NCBI GenBank assembly: GCA_036172665.1
Contig: JAYKNF010000014.1
Coordinates: forward strand, 1,911,001-1,975,000
Length of the DNA: 64,000 nt
Direction: 5' to 3'
Origin: Prosopocoilus inquinatus
Taxonomy: Eukaryota > Arthropoda > Insecta > Coleoptera > Lucanidae
The translations under genes and the position numbers were made by a program. The notes under the pieces are model-generated. The model did no database searches. It saw only the letters and a list, made by a program, of their open reading frames with translations, and had not been told where the DNA came from. Within the stretch, counting starts at the first letter, position 1, and every line of letters starts with the position of its first letter. Shown here in pieces: positions 51,088-62,412 of the stretch.

Positions 51088-53322
51088 CTGTGCTGTATCT
51101 AATCGATCCTTACTTATCTATCATGTTATTTGGCGTTTGGATGGACTCCAGTAACCCTGACGTGAGATACGAAGTTCTCGGACGCAGCAGAAGCTGGAAA
51201 TAGTTTTAAACGAAACAACACGCATTAGCGTTGTTCCTGTGATGTATCTAATCGATCCTTACTCATCTATCATGTTATTTGGCGTTACGATGGACTCCAG
51301 TAACTTAGATGTGAGATACGAAGTTCTCGGACGCAGCTGAAGCTAGAAATAGTTTTAAACGAAACAACATGCATTAGCGTTGTTCCTGTGATGTATCTAA
51401 TCGATCCTTACTCATCTATCATGTTATTTGGCGTTACGATGGACTCCAGTAACTTAGATGTGAGATACGAAGTTCTCGGACGCAGCTGAAGCTAGAAATA
51501 GTTTTAAACGAAACAACATGCATTAGCGTTGTTCCTGTGATGTATCTAATCGATCCTTACTTATCTATCATGTTATTTGACGTTTGGATGGACTCCAGTA
51601 ACACTGACTTGAGATACGAAGTTCTCGGACGCAGCCGAAGCTGGAAATAGTTTTAAACGAAACAACACGTATTAGCGTTGTTCCTGTGCTGTATCTAATC
51701 GATCCTTACTTATCTATCATGTTATTTGGCGTTTCGATGGACTCCAGTAGCTCTGATGTGAGATACGACGTTTTCGGACGCAGCAGAAGCTGGAAATAGT
51801 TTTAAACGAAACAACACGCATTAGCGTTGTTCCTGTGATGTATCTAATCGATCCTTACTTAGCTACTATGTTATTTGACGTTTCGATGGACTCAAGTAAC
51901 TCTAATGTGAGATACGACGTTTTCGGACGCAGCAGAAGCTGGAAATAGTTTTAAACGAAACAACACGTATTAGCGTTGTTCCAGTGATGTATATAATCGA
52001 TCCTTACTCATCTATCATGTTATTTGACGTTTGGATGGACTCCAGTAACTCTGATGAGAAATACAAAGATTTCGGAAGCAGCAGAAGCTGGAAATAGTTT
52101 TGAACGAAACACCACCTATTAGCGTTGTTCCTGTGATGTATCTAAACGATCCTTACTTATCTAACATGTTATCTGACGTTTGGATGGACTCCAGTAAGTC
52201 TGATGTGAGATACAAAATTTTTGGACGCAGCAGGAGCTGGAAATAGTTTTAAACGAAACACCACGTATTAGCGTTGTTCCTGTGCTGTATCTAATCGATC
52301 CTTACTTATCTATCATGTTATTTAACGTTTGGATACACTCCAGTAAGCCTGATGTGAGATACAAAGTTTTTGGACGCAGCAGGAGCTGGAAATAGTTTTA
52401 AACGAAACAACACGTATTAGCGTTGTTCCTGTGATGTATCTAAACGATCCTTACTTATCTAACATGTTATTTGACGTTTGGATGGACTCCAGTGTGTCTG
52501 ATGTGAGATACAAAGTTTTGGGACGCAGCAGGAGCTGGAAATAGTTTTAAACGAAACAACACATATTAGCGTTGTTCCTGTAACGTATCTAATCGATCCT
52601 TACTCATCTATCATGTTATTTGACGTTTGGACAGACTCCAGTAACTCTGATGTGAGATACAAAGTTATCGGACGCAGCAGAAGCTGGAAATAGTTTTGAA
52701 CGAAACAACACGTATTAGCGTTGTTCCTGTGATGTATCTAAACGATCCTTACTTATCTAACATGTTATTTGACGTTTGGATGGACTCCAGTAAGTCTGAT
52801 GTGAGATACAAAGTTTTTGGACGCAGCAGGAGCTGGAAATAGTGTTAAACGAAACAACACGTATTAGCGTTGTTCCTGTGCTGTATCTAATCGATACTTA
52901 CTTATCTATCATGTTATTTGACGTTTCGATGGACTCCAGTAACTCTGATGTGAGATACGAAGTTTTCGGACGTAGCAGAAGCTGGAAATAGTTTTAAACG
53001 AAACAACACGTATTAGCGTTGTTCCTGTGATGTATCTAATCGATCCTTACTCATCTATCATGTTATTTGACGTTTGGATGGACTCCAGTAACTCTGATGT
53101 GAGATACAAATTTTTTGGACGCAGCAGGAGCTGGAAATAGTTTTAAACGAAACAACACGTATTAGCGTTGTTCCTGTGCTGTATCTAATCGATCCTTACT
53201 TATCTATCATGTTATTTGACGTTTGGATTAACTCCAGTAACTCTGATGTGAGATACGACGTTTTCGGACGCAGCAGAAGCTGGAAATAGTTTTAAACGAA
53301 ACAACACGTATTAGCGTTGTTC
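51088..53322 (+). repeat. Heterogeneous monomers in block II
   Basis: Fifteen monomers with no internal HOR apart from the C-type dimer. In order: B-like (GGCGTTTGG), C, C, B (ACACTGACTTGAG, CAGCCGAAG), H-like (AGTAGCTCTG), M (CTACTATG), A-like (CCAGTGATGTATATAATCG), one with TTATCTGACG, Z-like, one with CCAGTGTGTCTG, P' (TAACGTATC), G-like, W-like, one with CAAATTTTTTGG, and one with GGATTAACTCC (53,174). The A-like monomer resembles 38,443-38,591, including GATGAGAAATAC, which links this block to region gamma. Confidence 0.85.
51237..51534 (+). repeat. Identical tandem pair of C-type monomers
   Basis: 51,237-51,385 and 51,386-51,534 appear identical over 149 bp, with GGCGTTACG, CTTAGATG and a rare ACATGCATTAGC tail. 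Single-monomer tandem duplicates are otherwise rare here. Identity inside a diverged region marks this as one of the youngest events. Confidence 0.9.
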
Positions 53323-56298
53323 CTGTGATGTATCTAATCGATCCTTACTCATCTATCATGTTATTTGACGTTTGTGTGGACTCCAGTAACTCTGATGAGA
53401 GATACAAAGATTTCGGAAGCAGCAGAAGCTGGAAATACTTTTGAACGATACACCACCTATTAGCGTTGTTCCTGTGATGTATCTAAACGATCCTTACTTA
53501 TCTAACATGTTATTTGACGTTTGGATGGACTCCAGTGTGTCTGATGTGAGATACAAAGTTTTGGGACGCAGCAGGAGCTGGAAATAGTTTTAAAAGAAAC
53601 AACACGTATTAGCGTTGTTCCTGTGCTGTATCTAATCGATCCTTACTTATCTATCATGTTATTTGACGTTTGGATGGACTCCAGTAACCCTGACGTGAGA
53701 TACGAAGTTCTCGGACGCAGCAGAAGCTGGAAATAGTTTTAAACGAAGCAACAGGCATTAGCGTTGTTCCTGTGATGTATCTAATCGATCCTTACTCATC
53801 TATCATGTTATTTGACGTTTCGATGGACTCCAGTAACTCTGATGTGAGATACGACGTTTCCGGACGCAGCAGAAGCTGGAAATAGTATTAAACGAAACAA
53901 CACGTATTAGCGTTGTTCCTGTGATGTATCTAATCGATCCTTACTCATCTATCATGTTATTTGACGTTTGGATGGACTCCAGTAACTAGGATGAGATACA
54001 AAGATTTCGGACGCAGCAGAAGCTGGAAATAGTTTTGAACGAAACAACACCTATTAGCGTTGTTCCTGTGATGTATCTAAACGATCCTTACTTATCTAAC
54101 ATGTTATTTAACGTTTGGATACACTCCAGTAAGTCTGATGTGAGATACAAAGTTTTTGGACGCAGCAGGAGCTGGAAATAGTTTTAAACGAAACAACACG
54201 TATTAGCGTTGTTTCTGTGCTGTATCTAATCGATACTTACTTATCTATCATGTTATTTGACGTTTCGATGGACTCCAGTAACTCTGATGTGAGATACGAA
54301 GTTTTCGGACGCAGCAGAAGCTGGAAATAGTTTTAAACGAAACAACACGTATTAGCGTTGTTCCGGTGATGTATCTAATCGATCCTTACTCATCTATCAT
54401 GTTATTTGACGTTTGGATGGACTCCAGTAACTCTGATGTGAGATACAAAGTTTTTGGACGCAGCAGGAGCTGGAAATAGTTTTAAACGAAACAACACGTA
54501 TTAGCGTTGTTCCTGTGCTGTATCTAATCGATCCTTACTTATCTATCATGTTATTTGACGTTTGGATGGACTCCAGTAACTCTGATGTGAGATACGACGT
54601 TTTCGGACGCAGCAGAAGCTGGAAATAGTTTTAAACGAAACAAAACGTATTAGCGTTGTTCCTGTGATGTATCTAATCGATCCTTACTCATCTATCATGT
54701 TATTTGACGTTTGGGTGGACTCCAGTGAGTCTGATGTGAAATACAAAGTTTTGGGACGCAGCAGGAGCTGGAAATAGTTTTAAACGAAACAACACGTATT
54801 AGCGTTGTTCCTGTGATGTATCTAATCGATCCTTACTCATCTATCATGTTATTTGACGTTTGTGTGGACTCCAGTAACTCTGATGAGAGATACAAAGATT
54901 TCGGAAGCAGCAGAAGCTGGAAATACTTTTGAACGATACACCACCTATTAGCGTTGTTCCTGTGATGTATCTAAACGATCCTTACTTATCTAACATGTTA
55001 TTTGACGTTTGGATGGACTCCAGTGTGTCTGATGTGAGATACAAAGTTTTGGGACGCAGCAGGAGCTGGAAATAGTTTTAAAAGAAATAACACGTATTAG
55101 CGTTGTTCCTGTGCTGTATCTAATCGATCCTTACTTATCTATCATGTTATTTGACGTTTGGATGGACTCCAGTAACCCTGACGTGAGATACGAAGTTCTC
55201 GGACGCAGCAGAAGCTGGAAATAGTTTTAAACGAAGCAACAGGCATTAGCGTTGTTCCTGTGATGTATCTAATCGATCCTTACTCATCTATCATGTTATT
55301 TGACGTTTCGATGGACTCCAGTAACTCTGATGTGAGATACGACGTTTCCGGACGCAGCAGAAGCTGGAAATAGTATTAAACGAAACAACACGTATTAGCG
55401 TTGTTCCTGTGATGTATCTAATCGATCCTTACTCATCTATCATGTTGTTTGACGTTTGGATGGACTCCAGTAACTAGGATGAGATACAAAGATTTCGGAC
55501 GCAGCAGAAGCTGGAAATAGTTTTGAACGAAACAACACCTATTAGCGTTGTTCCTGTGATGTATCTAAACGATCCTTACTTATCTAACATGTTATTTAAC
55601 GTTTGGATACACTCCAGTAAGTCTGATGTGAGATACAAAGTTTTTGGACGCAGCAGGAGCTGGAAATAGTTTTAAACGAAACAACACGTATTAGCGTTGT
55701 TCCTGTGCTGTATCTAATCGATACTTACTTATCTATCATGTTATTTGACGTTTCGATGGACTCCAGTAACTCTGATGTGAGATACGAAGTTTTCGGACGC
55801 AGCAGAAGCTGGAAATAGTTTTAAACGAAACAACACGTATTAGCGTTGTTCCGGTGATGTATCTAATCGATCCTTACTCATCTATCATGTTATTTGACGT
55901 TTGGATGGACTCCAGTAACTCTGATGTGAGATACAAAGTTTTTGGACGCAGCAGGAGCTGGAAATAGTTTTAAACGAAACAACACGTATTAGCGTTGTTC
56001 CTGTGCTGTATCTAATCGATCCATACTTATCTATCATGTTATTTGACGTTTGGATGGACTCCAGTAACTCTGATGTGAGATACGACGTTTTCGGACGCAG
56101 CAGAAGCTGGAAATAGTTTTAAACGAAACAACACGTATTAGCGTTGTTCCTGTGATGTATCTAATCGATCCTTACTCATCTATCATGTTATTTGACGTTT
56201 GGGTGGACTCCAGTGAGTCTGATGTGAAATACAAAGTTTTGGGACGCAGCAGGAGCTGGAAATAGTTTTAAACGAAACAACACGCATTAGCGTTGTTC
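53323..56298 (+). repeat. 10-mer HOR, two tandem copies (2 x 1,488 bp)
   Basis: Copies at 53,323-54,810 and 54,811-56,298. The order is a GTTTGTGTGGACTCC type with CGGAAGCAGC, a CCAGTGTGTCTG type, a B-like type with TTTTAAAAG before it and GAAGCAACAGGC at its end, X, Y (147 bp in both copies), Z, W, the TTCCGGTGATG type, the GACGTTTTCGG type and the GTGAGTCTG type. TTCCGGTG lies at 54,364 and 55,852, 1,488 bp apart. Each copy has small private changes (GTTTCTGTG near 54,215; AAATAACACG near 55,085; CATGTTGTTTG near 55,442). The 7-mer at 49,621 is the same unit; its other monomers are in the inverted segment. Confidence 0.93.
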
Positions 56299-56481
56299 CT
56301 GTGATGTATCTAATCGATCCTTACTCATCTATCATGTTATTTGACGTTTCGATGGACTCCAGTAACTCTGATGTGAGATACGACGTTTCCGGACGCAGCA
56401 GAAGCTGGAAATAGTATTAAACGAAACAACACGTATTAGCGTTGTTCCTGTGATGTATCTAATCGATCCTTACTCATCTAT
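56299..56481 (+). repeat. End of block II: X and a truncated Y
   Basis: A third copy of the 10-mer series would continue here with X (GACGTTTCCGG, AGTATTAAACG) and the first 34 bases of Y, then breaks at ATCTAT into reversed satellite. Confidence 0.9.
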
Positions 56482-57048
56482 AAAACTATTTCCAGCTCCT
56501 GCTGCGTCCCAAAACTTTGTATCTCACATCAGACACACTGGAGTCCATCTAAACGTCAAATAACATGTTAGATAAGTAAGGATCGTTTAGATACATCACA
56601 GGAACAACGCTAATAGGTGGTGTATCGTTCAAAAGTATTTCCAGCTTCTGCTGCGTCCGAAATCTTTGTATCTCTCATCAGAGTTACTGGAGTCCACCCA
56701 AACGTCAAATAACATGATAGATGAGTAAGGATCGATTAGATACATCACAGGAACAACGCTAATACGTGTTGTTTCGTTTAAAACTATTTCCAGCTCCTGC
56801 TGCGTCCCAAAACTTTGTATCTCACATCAGACACACTGGAGTCCATCTAAACGTCAAATAACATGTTAGATAAGTAAGGATCGTTTAGATACATCACAGG
56901 AACAACGCTAATAGGTGGTGAATCGTTCAAAAGTATTTCCAGCTTCTGCTGCGTCCGAAATCTTTGTATCTCTCATCAGAGATACTGGAGTCCACCCAAA
57001 CGTCAAATAACATGATAGATAAGTAAGGATCGATTAGATACAGCACAG
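56482..57048 (-). repeat. Dimer repeat (2 x 298 bp) next to the junction
   Basis: A monomer with CAGACACACTGG alternates with one having GGTGGTGTATCG (second copy GGTGGTGAATCG) and CCACCCAAACG. CAGACACACTGG recurs 298 bp apart. These two types are neighbours in the block II 10-mer (53,323 and 53,472) and form the same dimer at 59,284-59,879 and 60,178-60,475. Confidence 0.88.
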
Positions 57049-58687
57049 GAACAACGCTAATACGTGTTGTTTCGTTTAAAACTATTTCCAGCTCCTGCTG
57101 CGTCCAAAAACTTTGTATCTCACATCAGAGTTACTGGAGTCCATCCAAACGTCAAATAACATGATAGATGAGTAAGGATCGATTAGATACATCACAGGAA
57201 CAACGCTAATACGTGTTGTTTCGTTTAAAACTATTTCCAGCTTCTGCTGCGTCCGAAAACTTCGTATCTCACATCAGAGTTACTGGAGTCCATCGAAACG
57301 TCAAATAACATGATAGATAAGTAAGTATCGATTAGATACAGCACAGGAACAACGCTAATACGTGTTGTTTCGTTTAAAACTATTTCCAGCTTCTGCTGCG
57401 TCCGAAAACTTCGTATCTCACATCAGAGTTACTGGAGTCCATCGAAACGTCAAATAACATGATAGGTAAGTAATTATCGATTAGATACAGCACAGGAACA
57501 ACGCTAATACGTGTTGTTTCGTTTAAAACTATTTCCAGCTCCTGCTGCGTCCAAAAACTTTGTATCTCACATCAGACTTGCTGGAGTCCATCCAAACGTC
57601 AAATAACATGATAGATGAGTAAGGATCGATTAGATACATCACAGGAACAACGCTAATATGTGTTGTTTCGTTTCAAACTATTTCCAGCTGCTGCTGCGTC
57701 CGAAAATTTCGTATCTCACATTAGAGTTACTGGAGTCCATCGAAACGTCAAATAACATAGTAGCTAAGTAAGGATCGATTAGATACATCACAGGAACAAC
57801 GCTAATACGTGTTGTTTCGTTCAAAACTATTTCCAGCTTCTGCTGCGTCCAAAAACTTTGTATCTCACATCAGAGTTACTGGAGTCCATCCAAAAGTCAA
57901 ATAATATGATAGATGAGTAAGGATCGATTAGATACATCACAGGAACAACGCTAATACGTGTTGTTTCGTTTAAAACTATTTCCAGCTTCGGCTGCGTCCG
58001 AGAACTTCGTATCTCAAGTCAGGGTTACTGGAGTCCATCCAAACGTCAAATAACATGATAGATAAGTAAGGATCGATTAGATACATCACAGGAACAACGC
58101 TAATGCATGTTGTTTCGTTTAAAACTATTTCTAGCTTCAGCTGCGTCCGAGAACTTCGTATCTCACATCTAAGTTACTGGAGTCCATCGTAACGCCAAAT
58201 AACATGATAGATGAGTAAGGATCGATTAGATACATCACAGGAACAACGCTAATGCGTGTTGTTTCGTTTAAAACTATTTCCAGCTTCTGCTGCGTCCGAG
58301 AACTTCGTATCTCACGTCAGGGTTACTGGAGTCCATCCAAACGTCAAATAACATGATAGATAAGTAAGGATCGATTAGATACAGCACAGGAACAACGCTA
58401 ATACGTGTTCTTTCGTTTAAAACTATTTCCAGCTTCTGCTGCGTCCGAGATCTTCGTATCTCACGTCAGGGTTACTGGAGTCCATCCAAACGTCAAATAA
58501 TATGTTAGATAAGTAAGGATCGTTTAGATACATCACAGGAACAACGCTAATAGGTGGTGTATCGTTCAAAACTATTTCCAGCTTCTGCTGCGTCCGAAAT
58601 CTTTTTATCTCTCATCAGAGTTACTGGAGTCCACCCAAACGTCAAATAACATTATAGATGAGTAAGGATCGATTAGATACAGCACAG
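57049..58687 (-). repeat. Mixed reversed monomers, one copy of a 34-mer-offset duplication
   Basis: Eleven monomers: one like the TTCCGGTG type, two W-like, one with GACTTGCTGG, M (CATAGTAGC), F-like (AAAAGTCAAATAATATG), B with CTTCGGCTGC, C with GCATGTTG and CGTAACGCC, B, B-like with GAGATCTTCG, and a GGTGGTGTATCG type. The stretch from TAATTATC (57,471) to the C-type monomer recurs at 62,537-63,306, 5,066 bp (34 x 149) away. It is also the reverse of 51,237-51,683 (C, C, B with CAGCCGAAG). Confidence 0.85.
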
Positions 58688-59283
58688 GGACAACGCTAAT
58701 ACGTGTTGTTTCGTTTAAAACTATTTCCAGCTCCTGCTGCGTCCAAAAACTTTGTATCTCACATCAGACTTACTGGAGTGTATCCAAACGTTAAATAACA
58801 TGTTAGATAAGTAAGGATCGTTTAGATACATCACAGGAACAACGCTAATAGGTGTTGTTTCGTTCAAAACTATTTCCAGCTTCTGCTGCGTATGAAATCT
58901 TTGTATCTCTCATCCTAGTTACTGGAGTACATCCAAACGTCAAATAACATGATAGATGAGTAAGGATCGATTAGATACATCACAGGAACAACGCTAATAC
59001 GTGTTGTTTCGTTTAATACTATTTCCAGCTTCTGCTGCGTCCGGAAACGTCGTATCTCACATCAGAGTTACTGGAGTCCATCGAAACGTCAAATAACATG
59101 ATAGATGAGTAAGGATCGATTAGATACATCACAGGAACAACGCTAATGCCTGTTGCTTCGTTTAAAACTATTTCCAGCTTCTGCTGCGTCCGAGAACTTC
59201 GTATCTCACGTCAGGGTTACTGGAGTCCATCCAAACGTCAAATAACATGATAGATAAGTAAGGATCGATTAGATACAGCACAG
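58688..59283 (-). repeat. Reversed Z, Y, X, B of the 10-mer HOR
   Basis: Reading rightward: Z (GGAGTGTATCC, GTTAAATAAC), Y (CATCCTAGTTACTGG), X (TTTAATACTATT, CGGAAACGTCG) and B-like (GCCTGTTGCTTCG). On the minus strand the order is B X Y Z, as in block II at 53,621-54,214. Here Y keeps the full 149 bp, so the 2-bp deletion in the 53,919 and 55,407 copies arose later or in that lineage only. Confidence 0.9.
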
Positions 59284-59581
59284 GAACAACGCTAATACGT
59301 GTTGTTTCGTTTAAAACTATTTCCAGCTCCTGCTGCGTCCCAAAACTTTGTATCTCACATCAGACACACTGGAGTCCATCTAAACGTCAAATAACATGTT
59401 AGATAAGTAAGGATCGTTTAGATACATCACAGGAACAACGCTAATAGGTGGTGTATCGTTCAAAAGTATTTCCAGCTTCTGCTGCGTCCGAAATCTTTGT
59501 ATCTCTCATCAGAGTTACTGGAGTCCACCCAAACGTCAAATAACATGATAGATGAGTAAGGATCGATTAGATACATCACAG

Positions 59582-60773
59582 GAACAACGCTAATACGTGT
59601 TGTTTCGTTTAAAACTATTTCCAGCTCCTGCTGCGTCCCAAAACTTTGTATCTCACATCAGACACACTGGAGTAAATCTAAACGTCAAATAACATGTTAG
59701 ATAAGTAAGGATCGTTTAGATACATCACAGGAACAACGCTAATAGGTGGTGTATCGTTCAAAAGTATTTCCAGCTTCTGCTGCGCCCGAAATCTTTGTAT
59801 CTCTCATCAGAGTTACTGGAGTCCACCCAAACGTCAAATAACATGATAGATAAGTAAGGATCGATTAGATACAGCACAGGAACAACGCTAATACGTGTTG
59901 TTTCGTTTAAAACTATTTCCAGCTCCTGCTGCGTCCAAAAACTTCGTATCTCACATCAGAGTTACTGGAGTTTGTCCAAACGTTAAATAACATGATAGAT
60001 GAGTAAGGATCGATTAGATACATTACAGGAACAACGCTAATATGTGTTGTTTCGTTTAAAACTATTTCCAGCTGCTGCTGCGTCCGAAATCTTTGTATCT
60101 CTCATCAGAGTTACTGGAGTCCACCCAAACGTCAAATAACATGATAGATGAGTAAGGATCGATTAGATACATCACAGGAACAACGCTAATACGTGTTGTT
60201 TCGTTTAAAACTATTTCCAGCTCCTGCTGCGTCCCAAAACTTTGTATCTCACATCAGACACACTGGAGTAAATCTAAACGTCAAATAACATGTTAGATAA
60301 GTAAGGATCGTTTAGATACATCACAGGAACAACGCTAATAGGTGGTGTATCGTTCAAAAGTATTTCCAGCTTCTGCTGCGCCCGAAATCTTTGTATCTCT
60401 CATCAGAGTTACTGGAGTCCACCCAAACGTCAAATAACATGATAGATAAGTAAGGATCGATTAGATACAGCACAGGAACAACGCTAATACGTGTTGTTTC
60501 GTTTAAAACTATTTCCAGCTCCTGCTGCGTCCAAAAACTTCGTATCTCACATCAGAGTTACTGGAGTCTGTCCAAACGTTAAATAACATGATAGATGAGT
60601 AAGGATCGATTAGATACATTACAGGAACAACGCTAATATGTGTTGTTTCGTTTAAAACTATTTCCAGCTGCTGCTGCGTCCGAAAACATCGTATCTCACA
60701 TCAGAGTTACTGGAGTCCATCGAAATGTCAAATAACATGATAGATAAGTAACGATCGATTAGATACAGCACAG
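59582..60773 (-). repeat. Tandem 4-mer duplication (2 x 596 bp) with hybrid monomer
   Basis: AGTAAATCTA occurs at 59,671 and 60,267, 596 bp apart. 59,582-60,177 and 60,178-60,773 are the two copies. The monomer at 60,029-60,177 is a hybrid: an O-type part (CAGCTGCTGCTGC, last O-specific base 60,074) is joined to the part with ATCTTTGTATCTCTCATC (first specific base 60,090). The crossover fell between these bases. The O monomer at 60,625 is intact. Confidence 0.9.
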
Positions 60774-61071
60774 GAACAAAGCTAATGCGTGTTGTTTCGT
60801 TTAAAACTATTTCTAGCTTCAGCTGGGTCCGAGAACTTCGTATCTCACATCTAAGTTACTGGAGTTCATCGAAACGCCAAATAACATGATAGATGAGTAA
60901 GGATCGATTAGATATATCACAGGAACAACGCCAATGCGTGTTGTTTCGTTTAAAACTATTTCCAGCTTCTGCTGCGTCCGAAAATTTCGTATCTCACATT
61001 AGAGTTACTGGAGTCCATCGAAACGTCAAATAACATAGTAGCTAAGTAAGGATCGATTAGATACATCACAG
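60476..61071 (-). repeat. Reversed HOR-beta segment (M N O P')
   Basis: Rightward: P' (CTGTCCAAACG, CATTACAGG), O (CAGCTGCTGCTGC, GAAATGTC), N (CAGCTGGGTCC, GAGTTCATCG) and M (CATAGTAGCTAAG). On the minus strand this reads M N O P', the order seen at 26,672-27,267. HOR-beta therefore existed before this block was inverted, or was copied across orientations. Confidence 0.88.
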
Positions 61072-62412
61072 GAACAACGCTAATGCGTGTTGTTTCGTTC
61101 AAAACTATTTCCAGCTTCTGCTGCGCCCGAAAACGTCGAATCTCACATCAGAGTTACTGGAGCCCATCGAAACGTCAAATAACATGATAGATAAGTAAGG
61201 ATCGATTAGATACATCACAGGAACATCGCTAATGCGTGTTGTTTCGTTTAAAACTATTTCCAGCTTCTGCTGCGTCCGAAAACGTCGTATCTCACATCAG
61301 AGTTACTGGAGCCCATCGAAACGTCAAATAACATAATAGATAAGTAAGGATCTATTAGATACAGCACAGGAACAACGCTTAAACGTGTTGTTTCGTTTAA
61401 AACTATTTCCAGCTTCTGCTGCGTCCGAAAACGTCGTATCTCACATCAGAGTTACTGGAGCCCATCGAAACGTCAAATAACATGATAGATAAGTAAGGAT
61501 CGATTAGATACAGCACAGGAACAACGCTAAAACGTGTTGTTTCGTTTACAACTATTTCCAGCTCCTGCTGCGTCCGAAAACTTCGTATCTCACATCTAAG
61601 TTACTGGAGTCCATCGAAACGCCAAATAACATGATAGATGAGTAAGGATCGATTAGATACTTCACAGGAACAACGCTAATGCGTGTTGTTTCGTTTAAAA
61701 CTATTTCCAGCTTCTGCTGCGTCCGAGAACTTCGTATCTCACGTCAGGGTTACTGGAGTCCATCCAAACGTCAAATAACATAATAGATAAGTAAGGATCG
61801 ATTAGATACACCACAGGAACAACGCTAATACGTGGTGTTTCGTTTAAAACTATTTCCAGCTCCTGCTGCGTCCAAAAACATTGTATCTCACATCAGACTT
61901 ACTGGAGTCCATCCAAACGTCAAATAACATGTCAGATAAGTAAGGATCGTTTAGATACATCACAGGAACAACGCTAATAGGTGGTGTTTCGTTTAAAACT
62001 ATTTCCAGCTCCTGCTGCTTCCAAAAACTTTTTATCTCACATCAGACTTACTGGAGTCCATCCAAACTTTAAATTACATGTTAGATAAGTAAGGATCGAT
62101 TAGATACATCACAGGAACAACGCTAATACGTGTTGTTTCGTTTAAAACTATTTCCAGCTTCTGCTGCGTCCGAAAACGTCGTATCTCACATTAGAGTTAC
62201 TGGAGTCCATCGAAACGTCAAATAACATAGTAGCTAAGTAAGGATCGATTAGATACATCACAGGAACAACGCTAATGCGTGTTGTTTCGTTTAAAACTAT
62301 TTCCAGCTTCTGCTGCGTCCGAAAACGTCGTATCTCACATCAGAGCTACTGGAGTCCATCGAAACGCCAAATAACATGATAGATGAGTAAGGATCGATTA
62401 GATATATCACAG
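61072..62412 (-). repeat. Mixed reversed monomers including an H run
   Basis: Three consecutive H-type monomers (GAGCCCATCG) at 61,072-61,518 mirror the H run at 30,397-30,843. After them come an L/C-like one (TTTACAACTATT), B, two with TCCAAAAAC, M (62,115-62,263), and an H/C-like one with GAGCTACTGG. No clean HOR. Confidence 0.82.

Larger units (their letters stand above)
49621..56481 (+). repeat. Plus-orientation block II, 45 monomers
   Basis: A 126-bp partial monomer, 45 complete monomers (49,747-56,447) and 34 bp of a last one. Two monomers, at 53,919-54,065 and 55,407-55,553, are 147 bp because GATGAGAGATAC has become GATGAGATAC. They are the only length variants I found in the window away from the junctions. 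Divergence between neighbouring monomers is higher than in 1-29 kb, and types from HOR-alpha occur only singly. Confidence 0.95.
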
